Below are positions 26,091 to 34,599 of a stretch of DNA of 64,000 nucleotides, in pieces. Origin of the DNA: JBAZWE01 sp041658605 (GTDB lineage: Bacteria; Actinomycetota; Thermoleophilia; BMS3ABIN01); the NCBI GenBank assembly GCA_041658605.1, contig JBAZZU010000008.1, positions 1 through 64,000 on the forward strand. The letters run 5' to 3'. Each line of letters starts with the position of its first letter. The stretch's first letter is position 1. Under the pieces are notes generated by a model. That model made no database searches. It worked only from the letters and a program-made list of their open reading frames with translations, and was not told the origin of the DNA. The translations under genes were made by a program, and so were the position numbers.

Positions 26091-26906
26091 ATGGTAAAGA
26101 ATATACGCAAGGAAAAGGAGCTTAAAGAGATAAAAAGAGATTGTGTGTTGACTATGCTCGATTTATATAAGGTGGCTCGCGCAGGGCACATAGGATCTTC
26201 ATTATCATGCTTGGATATTCTGATTTATCTTCACTTTATTCAAATGAACGAAGAAGATAAGTTTGTACTCTCAAAAGGCCATGCCGCCGCGGCATTGTAT
26301 ACGGTCTTGCATAAATCGGGAAGAATCTCAAAAGAAACATTACGGACTTTCTATCAAGAGGGAACCCTGCTTGCAGCTCATCCCCCTTGCGGCGAAGGAG
26401 CGCTGGAGGGGATAAATTTTGGCACCGGCAGTTTGGGTCACGGGCTATCACTTGCAACAGGATTTGCGCTCTCAAATAGATTTAGTGATAAAAGTTTTAA
26501 TGTTTATTGTGTCCTGTCTGATGGTGACTGCAATGAGGGTTCTACTTGGGAAGCCGCTCTGTTTGCTGCTCACCACAGCTTAAGCAACCTCGTGGCAATC
26601 ATAGATAATAACGGGCTCCAGGGATTTGGGAAAACAGAAGACGTATTGAAAATGGAACCAATGATTGAAAAGTGGCGGTCTTTTAACTTTGAGGTTTATG
26701 AAGCTAAAGAGGGAAATGAATTTATTAGTCTGGAAAAGGCTTTCTCAAAAATCAATAAGTCTAAAAGCTCGAAGCCAAAGTGCGTAATCGCCAGAACGAC
26801 AAAAGGAAGTGGCGTATCGTACATGGAAAACAAACTTGAATGGCATTATTTGCCGATGGATGACGAGTTATATGAAGCTGCTATCAGAGAGATTCGGAAA
26901 ACATGA
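26091..26906 (+). CDS. transketolase-like protein, N-terminal (TPP-binding) subunit
   Basis: A 271-aa protein equal to the first third of transketolase. It carries the thiamine diphosphate signature SDGDCNEGSTWEAALFAA followed by NLVAIIDNNGLQGFG, and the upstream His/Gly motifs HIGSSLSCLDIL and LSKGHAAAALY. The partner subunit overlaps it by four bases, so this is a split transketolase. Such split enzymes occur in sugar-biosynthesis clusters as well as in central metabolism. In this context I infer a role in making a ketose or two-carbon-extended sugar for a surface glycan. The base composition is much more AT-rich than that of flanking genes. Confidence 0.88.
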   Translation: MVKNIRKEKELKEIKRDCVLTMLDLYKVARAGHIGSSLSCLDILIYLHFIQMNEEDKFVLSKGHAAAALYTVLHKSGRISKETLRTFYQEGTLLAAHPPCGEGALEGINFGTGSLGHGLSLATGFALSNRFSDKSFNVYCVLSDGDCNEGSTWEAALFAAHHSLSNLVAIIDNNGLQGFGKTEDVLKMEPMIEKWRSFNFEVYEAKEGNEFISLEKAFSKINKSKSSKPKCVIARTTKGSGVSYMENKLEWHYLPMDDELYEAAIREIRKT

Positions 26907-27814
26907 GAAAAGAGTTTTCGTCAACGATAGAAGAGATAGTAAGAAAAAATAGAAATATAATTTTTTTTACTGGAGATCTGGGTTTTATGGCCTTGGAGAA
27001 TGTGCGCGAGGTTATGGGGGAGAGGTTTATCAATGCGGGCGTCAGTGAGCAAAACATGATATCCATGGCTTCGGCAATAGCAGCAGAAGGGTTAACCTCG
27101 ATATGCTACAGTATAGCTCCTTTTGCAGTATTTAGACCGGCAGAACAAATCAGAATAGATGTCTGTCTTCATAATAGAAATGTCAAAATTGTTGGTAATG
27201 GCGGTGGCTATGGCTATGGCATTATGGGTAGCACCCACCATGCAATCGAAGATATAGCTGTGCTTTCCTCTTTCCAGAAAATGAAATGTTTTATACCTTT
27301 TTGCAACGAAGATGTTGAACAAATCGTCAAAAAGATGATGAGTACTCACGGTCCTGCCTATTTGAGATTAGGATATGGAGTCAAGCAGGAAGAAACAAAG
27401 GTAAAACCCTATGCGCATACGCGAAAAATAATGACAGGCCATAATATAACCATAGTTGGTATGGGCCCCGTAATATTGAATGCCGTTGAAGCTGTAAACG
27501 GGTTAGCGGACAGGGAGCCGGGAGACATTTTTGTAATTTCAGAAATACCAGTCCCTGAACTGACTGATGAATTTGTCAAAAGCATTTTGAAGACAGGCAA
27601 ATTATTAATTGTAGAGGATCATGTCTCCAGAGGCGGGCTGGGAGAGAATCTGTCCATGCTCTTGTTAAAACATGATATCCACACCAAGCTTTCGCATCTC
27701 TGTGCGCAAGGGTATCCAGAGGGCTTATATGGCAGTCAAGGATATCATCACATGATAAGTTCATTAGATGCGGAATCTATAAAGAAGACAATCCGGGAAA
27801 TAATTGATGAATAA
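26903..27814 (+). CDS. transketolase-like protein, C-terminal subunit
   Basis: A 303-aa protein matching the pyrimidine-binding and C-terminal domains of transketolase. The conserved catalytic Glu region is INAGVSEQNMISMASAIAAE, followed by the aromatic stretch CYSIAPFAVFRPAEQIR, the VGNGGGYGYGIMGSTHH loop and a C-terminal domain with LIVEDHVSRGGLGENL. It starts within the end of the N-terminal subunit gene (ATGA overlap) and overlaps the next gene by eight bases, so all three are translationally coupled. Confidence 0.88.
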   Translation: MRKEFSSTIEEIVRKNRNIIFFTGDLGFMALENVREVMGERFINAGVSEQNMISMASAIAAEGLTSICYSIAPFAVFRPAEQIRIDVCLHNRNVKIVGNGGGYGYGIMGSTHHAIEDIAVLSSFQKMKCFIPFCNEDVEQIVKKMMSTHGPAYLRLGYGVKQEETKVKPYAHTRKIMTGHNITIVGMGPVILNAVEAVNGLADREPGDIFVISEIPVPELTDEFVKSILKTGKLLIVEDHVSRGGLGENLSMLLLKHDIHTKLSHLCAQGYPEGLYGSQGYHHMISSLDAESIKKTIREIIDE

Positions 27815-29822
27815 TAATGAGTTACTAAAAGATACCTGGAATAAGGAAGACGTGGAAGAAGCAAAGAAACTTCCCGGACCAATTCTTGTCGTAGGAGGGT
27901 CAGGATTTATCGGCGCGAGGCTTTTTTATAGTTTAGCCAACTGCAGAGATGATGTTTTTGCATGCTCAAAATACGCCAAACAAAGCTGGAGGTTAAGTTT
28001 TGCAGATCCAGGCAAGGTAATTAACCTTAATATTTTAAACTTCGAATATTTGCAAAAAGTGATTGAAGAGCTGAATCCCAAAACAGTCTTTAACTTATCT
28101 TCTTACGGAGCATACTCTCGCCAAATGGATGTTGAGAAGATTCATACAACAAACTATATAGGCGCACTGAACCTGGTCAGGGTGCTTATGGACTCCGGGT
28201 GTGAAGCGTTTGTTCAGGCAGGAACATCTTCCGAGTATGGCTTGAATTGTAAGGGACCATCCGAACAAGACGAACTTATGCCAAATAGCGACTATGCTGC
28301 GTCTAAAGTTAGCACTTCATACTTATTGAAATATTATGGAAAAATTTTCAATTTCCCCTGTGTAAACTTGAGGCTGTACTCGGCATATGGTCCGTGGGAA
28401 GAAAGAGACCGTTTAATGCCGGTGTTAATCGCAAACGCACAACAAGGAAAATATCCCAACCTTGTTAATAAGCATATCTCCCGAGACTTTCTATTCATAG
28501 ACGATTGCACCCGAGCTTTCATTAGGGCCGCTCACACCATATGTAAGACAAACCCCGGCATATCAGTAAACATTGCCTCAGGTACAATGACTACATTAGA
28601 GGAAGTAGCCAATACTGCCAAAAAGATCTTTGATGTTAAAGAAAATCCAAAGTTTGGCTCTATGCAGAATCGGAAATGGGATCTTGCCGATTGGTACGGT
28701 GATCCGTCTCTAGCAAAAGAATTGATGGGATGGGAATCAAGGGTGAAGTTCGAAGAGGGTCTGAAGTTGAGTATGGACTGGGAAATATCAGCCTCAAAGA
28801 TATTGAAGTACGTTTCCGTCCCGACAAAAACAGAAAAAATCTCAGCCATAGTTGCTTGTTATAAGGACAGCGAATCGATACCAATACTTCATGAGAGGCT
28901 GACAGATACTTTTAAAAAGAGTGGGTATGATTATGAGATCATTTTTGTAAATGATTCAAGTCCCAACAATGATGAGAATGTGATCCTTCAGCTTTCTGCC
29001 AATGATACACACGTGATAGGAATATCCCACTCTAGAAACTTTGGCTCTCAGTCAGCATTTATCAGTGGCATGGAAGCGTCTTCAGGGGATGCTGTTGTTT
29101 TGATGGATGGTGACGGTCAGGATCCGCCGGAAATTGTACCTCTTTTTATAAAAAAATGGGAAGAAGGTTATGAGATAGTTTATGGTGAGAGAATTAAGAG
29201 AGTTGCCCCTCTGTACATGAGGGCATTCTACAAACTCTTTTATAGAGTTTTTCGAAAATTATCTGACATTAACATTCCCTTGGATGCAGGCGACTTTTCA
29301 TTGATTGACAGAAAAGCCGTCGGGCACTTGTTGCAATTCTCAGAAAAAGATGTCTTTCTGCGTGGTCTCCGGGCATGGGTGGGATTCAGGCAAATTGGGG
29401 TTCCATACGAACGACCGGAGAGACTATTTGGAATAAGCACGAATAGTTTCCAAAAAAATATTTGGTGGGCAAAGAAAGGTATCTTTTCTTTCAGCACCAA
29501 GCCGCTATATTACATCCAGCTGGTAGGCCTCCTCTTCTTTGTAGTTACCTTACTTTTAGGTTTTTATTATTTGGTGAATTATTTTATTTATCCGCCGCAA
29601 GACGCTCGTGGTGTGACCACTATAGTAATGCTGATACTTGGGCTTGGAAGTATTCAGCTTATCTCTTTAAGCATCATAGGAGACTATGTCGGAAAAATCG
29701 TTGAAGAGGTCAAAAACAGACCCAAGTATATTAGAAACAAGGTCCTTTATCACGGAAAAACATATGAAAAAGACCAGGAAGTTCTGAAAATAATTGATGA
29801 GATTAAAGAAACAGGCAGCTAA
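27807..29822 (+). CDS. fused NDP-sugar epimerase/dehydratase and membrane glycosyltransferase family 2
   Basis: A 671-aa fusion. Residues about 20-335 form a short-chain NDP-sugar epimerase/dehydratase with the Rossmann motif ILVVGGSGFIGARLF and the catalytic SDYAASKVS (YxxxK). Residues about 350-570 form a GT2 domain of the dolichol-phosphate-mannose synthase type: AIVACYKDSESIP, IIFVNDSSPNNDE, VVLMDGDGQDPPE. Two C-terminal membrane helices follow (YIQLVGLLFFVVTLLLGFYY and the segment before GDYVGKIVEEVKNRP), as in GtrB proteins. Likely task: make an NDP-sugar and transfer it to polyprenyl phosphate. The start is ATG at 27807, inside the upstream gene. The fusion of these two domains is unusual. 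Confidence 0.85.
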   Translation: MNNNELLKDTWNKEDVEEAKKLPGPILVVGGSGFIGARLFYSLANCRDDVFACSKYAKQSWRLSFADPGKVINLNILNFEYLQKVIEELNPKTVFNLSSYGAYSRQMDVEKIHTTNYIGALNLVRVLMDSGCEAFVQAGTSSEYGLNCKGPSEQDELMPNSDYAASKVSTSYLLKYYGKIFNFPCVNLRLYSAYGPWEERDRLMPVLIANAQQGKYPNLVNKHISRDFLFIDDCTRAFIRAAHTICKTNPGISVNIASGTMTTLEEVANTAKKIFDVKENPKFGSMQNRKWDLADWYGDPSLAKELMGWESRVKFEEGLKLSMDWEISASKILKYVSVPTKTEKISAIVACYKDSESIPILHERLTDTFKKSGYDYEIIFVNDSSPNNDENVILQLSANDTHVIGISHSRNFGSQSAFISGMEASSGDAVVLMDGDGQDPPEIVPLFIKKWEEGYEIVYGERIKRVAPLYMRAFYKLFYRVFRKLSDINIPLDAGDFSLIDRKAVGHLLQFSEKDVFLRGLRAWVGFRQIGVPYERPERLFGISTNSFQKNIWWAKKGIFSFSTKPLYYIQLVGLLFFVVTLLLGFYYLVNYFIYPPQDARGVTTIVMLILGLGSIQLISLSIIGDYVGKIVEEVKNRPKYIRNKVLYHGKTYEKDQEVLKIIDEIKETGS

Positions 29823-30048
29823 GATAGTTCGCAATATCTGAGGTGCTTGCGACGCGAACAGGCGCTAACTTAATCAGCATTCTTTTAGCTGGTATCAGCC
29901 AATCTGACCTGTACAAAATGAATGGTTTTGCACCAGCAGGGAGCCAATAAAGGCTGGAAGTGTCAGCGATGTAGGCCGCCGTGTCCAGCTAAAGCATCAA
30001 TGGAAACGGGGTAACTTCACCAATGATGATTGTTATAAGTCAAATACG

Positions 30049-30771
30049 ATGATGCCAAGTATTAAAGATGACAGAGGCTTTAATCAAGGATTCAAGCCAT
30101 CAAGGGCGCTTGAGATAAGGACATCGAGGCGCTGTAACTTCATTGATAGCCAGATAATAAAAAGAAAAAGCATTGATATTCTAGAGATAGGTTGCGGAAC
30201 CGGGGATCTTGCATACCTGCTGGCGAACAAGACTGGACAAAAAGTTTATGGAACTGACCTTTGCTCACCGTTTATTGAGGAAGCACAGAAAAAATATGCA
30301 ACAGATAATCTTGAGTTTGCGATACTGGACTTTAATGATGTTGAAAACAACGAATATTTTCACGATAAAAAGTTTGACTATATAGTTGGCAACGGGATAC
30401 TGCACCATCTCTACCATGATCTTGATGAAACTTTAAAAAACCTGAACTTCCTTTTAAAAAAAGACGGAAAGATTATTTTCCTTGAGCCAAACATTATTAA
30501 TCCATACTGTCTTTTTATCTTTAAGACCAAGCTTGGACGAAAACTTGCTAATCTTGAACCAGCAGAGATGGCTTTTACAAAAAAGTTTATTACTGAAAAA
30601 TTAGCCAGCAGCAAATTTTCGGAAATTTCTGTTCAACACAAAGATTTTTTGCTGCCGGTTACTCCAGGTTTCCTTATTAAGCTAGTGATTCTGCTCGGCA
30701 GAGTGTTAGAAAATATACCCCTGCTAAATAAACTATCGCAATCTATTTATATTACAGCCAGGAAAGTATAA
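30049..30771 (+). CDS. class I SAM-dependent methyltransferase
   Basis: A 240-aa methyltransferase with motif I DILEIGCGTGDLAYLLA, the acidic residue in VYGTDLCSPFIEEA and motif II FDYIVGNGILHHLYHDLDE. The C-terminal segment FLIKLVILLGRVLENIPLL is hydrophobic. It is AT-rich like its upstream neighbours. It is separated from the fusion gene by 226 bases, which look more GC-rich and hold no convincing gene. A role in O- or C-methylation of the glycan made by this cluster is plausible but not shown. Confidence 0.8.
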   Translation: MMPSIKDDRGFNQGFKPSRALEIRTSRRCNFIDSQIIKRKSIDILEIGCGTGDLAYLLANKTGQKVYGTDLCSPFIEEAQKKYATDNLEFAILDFNDVENNEYFHDKKFDYIVGNGILHHLYHDLDETLKNLNFLLKKDGKIIFLEPNIINPYCLFIFKTKLGRKLANLEPAEMAFTKKFITEKLASSKFSEISVQHKDFLLPVTPGFLIKLVILLGRVLENIPLLNKLSQSIYITARKV

Positions 30772-30923
30772 TAATTTACAAATTACCAGAGGATTACCGT
30801 CGCAGTCAGCGCATGGAAACCAGCTGTTGATGTATGGCCCAGCCGTGATGTAATATTATATTACGATTAATGCTTACTTTCGACAACTGACAAGCGAGTT
30901 CGGAATGAATCGTTTTCATACTC

Positions 30924-32846
30924 TTGTCGAAATCAACTTTGGGATTGAGGACTTTGACCAGCAGGCTTTCCACCAAAGAACAATCAAAGGGCAAAGCTAA
31001 AGACAAGACGCCTGGCGATACACAAATCAGCTTATCAAGTGATTCAAAAGTAAAAACTGCAACTGTTTACGCTGCTACCTTAGCGGCGTGTTTGTTGGCG
31101 ACGGTATGGGTATTAAAGCTTTGGAAAGCTGACCTGTCTGTCCCCTTTGCAAATGGAGGCGACGCGCTGGTCAACAGCGTATTGATCAAGGGGATCATCG
31201 ATAATGGCTGGTATCTTTACAACAACTATCTCGGGGCACCCGCCGGGTTTGCAATGGCTGATTTTCCTACCACGGACAATCTCCATTTCTTCCTCATCAA
31301 AGTAATTTCCCTGTTTACCGGCAATTTTGCGGTCACGATGAATATCTTTTTTCTGTCCACCTTTCCCCTGACCACAGTCTCTTCCCTGTTTGTATTCAGG
31401 AAGCTGAATATATCCTATCCCACAGCGATATTCGGGAGCCTGATCTACACATTCCTGCCATACCATCTTTTCCGGGGCGAGGGGCATTTATTCCTGTCTG
31501 CAATTTATGTAATACCTCTAACATCGCTGTTGATCCTGCGGATCGGTTCTGAAACACCGCCATTTATCAAGCACGAAATGAATAACAGAGAGACATATGA
31601 CTTCTGGAGCTTCAGAACGATCGGCTTCGTTCTCGTGGCCTTGCTGACGGGGTCGGCCGGTACTTATTATACCTTTTTTGCCTGTTTTTTTCTGATAGCC
31701 GCCGGTGCCTATGCCGCCTACAGGCGCAAATCCCTTAAACGGTTAATCGTGGCGGTAATTGCCGTCGGGATTATCGGCTTCGTCTTTCTCGTCAATTATT
31801 CACCAAGTTATTCATACCAGAATAAATATGGCAAGAACGAAGCAGCCGCCATGCGTTATCCAATCGAGTCAGAGATCTTTGGCATGACTGTCAGTCAGCT
31901 GGTACTGCCGATTACTGGTCACCGGGTAGGTTTCCTGGCTGACTTTAAAGCCGAGCAACTCAAGGAGGGAGTGTATAAGGGTGCAAGGTTTTACTTTGTC
32001 AATGAGAACGATAATTCCTCTTTGGGTTTGATCGGCAGCATCGGATTATTGTTTTCACTCGGGTGGCTGATTTTCGCCAGAAGGCGTGACACTGATAAAT
32101 TACAGATGGACCTGCCTATGTTGGACACCCTGGGTGTGCTGAATCTTCTGGGGATCCTGCTGGCTACGGTGGGCGGGTTTAGTTTGATATTCGCAATGCT
32201 TGTTTCACCCTCCATTCGCTCGTATAACCGGATCAGTCCATATATCGCCTTTTTCTCCATTATGGTTGTGCTGGTGATTCTGGAAGGCCTGCGGCGGAAA
32301 TACGTCAAGACCAGAGAGAGAAGCCTGATCTTCTACTTGATTCTGGTGTCGATTCTCATGTTGGGGATTCTTGATCAGACCAGCAACAGCATGGTGTCAA
32401 TGTACAATGTTAACGGTAAGGCTTTCGCTAGCGACGAGGCCTTTATAAATAAAATTGAGAACGAAATGCCGGACCAGGCGCAAATATTTCAGTTACCTTA
32501 CATGGCGTTTCCCGAAAGCGGGCCGGTCAACAGAATGCCGGGTTACGACCACTTCCGCGCGTATCTGCACTCCAGCAAGCTACGCTGGAGTTACGGGGTA
32601 ATAAAAGGCCGCAAAGGCGATCTGTGGCAAAGAAACGTCTCTGTTGAGCCAACCAATATGCTCATCCGGGATCTCATTGCAGCTGGCTTCAGTGGCATCT
32701 ACATCGACAGGGCCGGGTACACGGACAAAGCCGCAAGGATCGAACAGGAACTGGAAACGGCATTAAACGTGAAGCCTCTGGCCAACGCTGAAAATACGCT
32801 GCTGTTTTTTAATATGACCGATTATGCTAATAACACGAAACCCTGA
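30924..32846 (+). CDS. large polytopic membrane protein, GT-C/GtrC-like
   Basis: A 640-aa protein. After a hydrophilic N-terminus of about 45 residues come 11 or so membrane helices and a soluble C-terminal domain of about 150 residues (from DEAFINKIENEMPDQAQIFQ). The first extracytoplasmic loop has FANGGDALVNSVLIKG and GAPAGFAMADFPTTDN, with acidic residues placed as in GT-C glycosyltransferases. I infer it is the final glycosyltransferase that uses a polyprenyl-linked sugar. No named family is recognised with certainty; YfhO-like membrane proteins are an alternative. The TTG start is weak and the true N-terminus may lie downstream. Base composition is intermediate between the AT-rich block and the core. 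Confidence 0.7.
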   Translation: MSKSTLGLRTLTSRLSTKEQSKGKAKDKTPGDTQISLSSDSKVKTATVYAATLAACLLATVWVLKLWKADLSVPFANGGDALVNSVLIKGIIDNGWYLYNNYLGAPAGFAMADFPTTDNLHFFLIKVISLFTGNFAVTMNIFFLSTFPLTTVSSLFVFRKLNISYPTAIFGSLIYTFLPYHLFRGEGHLFLSAIYVIPLTSLLILRIGSETPPFIKHEMNNRETYDFWSFRTIGFVLVALLTGSAGTYYTFFACFFLIAAGAYAAYRRKSLKRLIVAVIAVGIIGFVFLVNYSPSYSYQNKYGKNEAAAMRYPIESEIFGMTVSQLVLPITGHRVGFLADFKAEQLKEGVYKGARFYFVNENDNSSLGLIGSIGLLFSLGWLIFARRRDTDKLQMDLPMLDTLGVLNLLGILLATVGGFSLIFAMLVSPSIRSYNRISPYIAFFSIMVVLVILEGLRRKYVKTRERSLIFYLILVSILMLGILDQTSNSMVSMYNVNGKAFASDEAFINKIENEMPDQAQIFQLPYMAFPESGPVNRMPGYDHFRAYLHSSKLRWSYGVIKGRKGDLWQRNVSVEPTNMLIRDLIAAGFSGIYIDRAGYTDKAARIEQELETALNVKPLANAENTLLFFNMTDYANNTKP

Positions 32847-32923
32847 TCGGAATAGGCCTTGACACGCAGGATATTCGGTGAAATGCAAAACCCCTTGTAT
32901 GGGATTGGCGGTTCATGGTGTCA

Positions 32924-33376
32924 TTAACCGGCCTGGACAGTGATACTGAAAACCGTCGCCGACTGCTCATTGGCGGGGCTCATATAGTTCAGCTTCAGCT
33001 CACTGTCTCCCGGTTTTACCGCTTTGAAGGTGAAGGTGGTCGTGCCTCCGGAACCGACCCGCTGTTCGATATTCGGATCTGCTATATATACCGGTGGTCC
33101 GGACTGCTGGAGACGGGCAGCGTCCACTGATGCTACCTCCCAGTGGTATCCGGTGGTCACGTTACTTTTCAGGGTGACCTCAAGTGTGCTGCCGGCATCG
33201 AGCTTCACTGTCTGGCCCGTAATGGCTTCCGTTATCTTTACGGTTCCGGTGCTGGTTTTGGCTGATGATGAAGTAGATGAAGAGGCTGATGTTGGCGATG
33301 TTAAAGTGTCATCACCACAACCCGCGACGGCCAGGGACAATATGAATAATATCAGCAGCTTTTTCATAATGGACAT
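32924..33376 (-). CDS. chagasin-like (I42) protease inhibitor lipoprotein
   Basis: A 150-aa secreted lipoprotein. The signal peptide ends in the lipobox LAVAGC near residue 20, followed by a Ser/Thr-rich linker. The C-terminal domain has the three inhibitory loops of the chagasin/I42 family: NVTTGYHWEV, GSGGTTTFTF and the final LKLNYMSPANEQSA. This family inhibits papain-like cysteine proteases. GGGGGG lies three bases before the ATG. It is a single-gene unit. Its target protease is not evident in the window. Confidence 0.85.
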   Translation of the reverse strand: MSIMKKLLILFILSLAVAGCGDDTLTSPTSASSSTSSSAKTSTGTVKITEAITGQTVKLDAGSTLEVTLKSNVTTGYHWEVASVDAARLQQSGPPVYIADPNIEQRVGSGGTTTFTFKAVKPGDSELKLNYMSPANEQSATVFSITVQAG

Positions 33377-33532
33377 TTTCCCCCCTTTTTTCTAATGATA
33401 GTCATATTTATATCGAAGTTGAAGAACAAAGTGCCAGGCATCGCCTGTGTATAATTCTTTATGAGCGCCAGGAATACGTATCGAAGAACGAAGCTCCGTG
33501 TTCGAGATGGAAGTCAAACGACGCGGCATAAT

Positions 33533-33560
33533 GGAAAAGCTCCCGTGCGGGAGCTTTTCC
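33533..33560 (-). terminator. intrinsic terminator after the DUF5684-like gene
   Basis: A perfect inverted repeat has 13-base arms at 33533-33545 and 33548-33560 around a two-base centre. On the minus strand it lies 22 bases after the stop codon at 33583 and its 3' arm ends in TTTTCC. Confidence 0.7.
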
Positions 33561-33582
33561 TGTACTGTCCTGTTTGGGGTGG

Positions 33583-33969
33583 CTAAGCGTGGTGTATCGG
33601 TCTTCCCGTATGCATCCCGCCGCTCTCAGTGAACGCCAGGAGTATCGGGACTATCACATTCGCGATCGGCACGAGCATCAGGACTCCAAGCCAGCCGCTC
33701 CTGTCCCTGGCCTCGGCGATCTTCCACCAGAGCACTATCATAAAGATGAAGTTGACTACCGGCACAAAGACAAGCAGCACCAGTACTCCCGAATAGCCGA
33801 CCATCTTGCACATCAGGTAGAAGTTCGCGACGGGGACAAACGCCAGCCACGAGTGTGGCGTTCCCAGCTTGTTGGCGATCGTCATCAGGCAGAAAGCCAG
33901 CAGCAAATACATAACAAGTGATGACGCGATTCCCGGCACGCTCATAGCAAATTCATTTAACGATTCCAT
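33583..33969 (-). CDS. DUF5684-like membrane protein
   Basis: A 128-aa protein with four membrane segments. The middle has the repeated aromatic/Pro pattern of this family: WLAFVPVANFYLMCKMVGYS, then FVPVVNFIFMIVLWWKIAEA and LGVLMLVPIANVIVPILLAF. GGGAG lies five bases before the ATG. The gene is monocistronic between rpmB and the chagasin-like gene, with its own terminator. It may belong to the same broad set of small membrane proteins as those at 15-18 kb. Its function is unknown. Confidence 0.75.
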   Translation of the reverse strand: MESLNEFAMSVPGIASSLVMYLLLAFCLMTIANKLGTPHSWLAFVPVANFYLMCKMVGYSGVLVLLVFVPVVNFIFMIVLWWKIAEARDRSGWLGVLMLVPIANVIVPILLAFTESGGMHTGRPIHHA

Positions 33970-34137
33970 CTCTGCTCCCTTCCAAACAATTTTTAGCCGG
34001 CGTGATCCGAACGGCTACTGTCCATAATCTTTGCTTCGACTCCGCGGACTATTTGTGTAGTCATTCCGACTAGTGGAAAGTCCTGATATTTGACTTTCCT
34101 ACTTTTTTGAATAAATCGCGGGGGCAAAAACGGCATG

Positions 34138-34162
34138 AAAAAAGCCCCCGTGCGGGAGCCTG
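34138..34162 (-). terminator. intrinsic terminator after rpmB
   Basis: On the minus strand GGCTCCCG pairs with CGGGGGCT around a two-base centre and is followed by six T residues at 34143-34138. It lies about 27 bases after the rpmB stop codon. Confidence 0.8.
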
Positions 34163-34188
34163 GTTTTTCATGTGTTATGGCGGTAAGG

Positions 34189-34398
34189 TCAGACCGCTCT
34201 GGGCACCTTGCCGGCTTTTTGCACCTTGCCGGCGCTGATGCACTTGGCGCAGACATAAGCGCGTTTGGGAGCGCCGTTCTCGACGATGCGGATTTTCTGC
34301 AGGTTCGGATCGAACCGGCGCCGTGTGGCGCGGTTGGAGTGGCTGCGATTATTGCCGTAGCCGGGCTTCTTGCCGCAAACTGTGCATACTTTCGACAT
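34189..34398 (-). CDS. rpmB: 50S ribosomal protein L28
   Basis: A 69-aa ribosomal protein. It begins MSKVCTVCGKKPGYGNNRSH with a CxxC pair and has a second pair in YVCAKCISAGKV, the zinc-binding (Cys4) form of L28. The basic middle NRATRRRFDPNLQKIRI is typical. GAGGAA lies four bases before the ATG. It is monocistronic and divergent from recG, which is a common arrangement in actinobacteria and clostridia. Confidence 0.96.
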   Translation of the reverse strand: MSKVCTVCGKKPGYGNNRSHSNRATRRRFDPNLQKIRIVENGAPKRAYVCAKCISAGKVQKAGKVPRAV

Positions 34399-34445
34399 GA
34401 TATTCCTCTTGGATTAAGTGTATGGGCTTTCCTGACACCAAAAAT

Positions 34446-34519
34446 CAGATCCTTCGCTGCGCTCAGGATGACAATCATCAGTCGCTCAGGATGACATGCG
34501 CCGGGTGCTCAGGATGACA
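34446..34519. repeat. REP-like short dispersed repeats
   Basis: Three partial copies of a unit ending CTCAGGATGACA: a full one at 34446-34473 beginning CAGATCCTTCGCTGCG, and shorter ones at 34481-34496 and 34505-34519. Each can form a small hairpin. The same family recurs at 45076-45194. They lie between rpmB and recG. Confidence 0.75.
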
Positions 34520-34599
34520 GTCGCTCAACCTGTCTTCTTGCTCTTTGCACAAGGCGTCATTATGCTATAGCAGCAACTTAATTGCAAGAAGGGGAGGTT

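Noticed and set aside
33993..34478. A 161-codon minus-strand frame covering rpmB and flanking repeats.
   Set aside because: It overlaps rpmB out of frame and includes the REP-like repeats and the terminator; it is not a gene.
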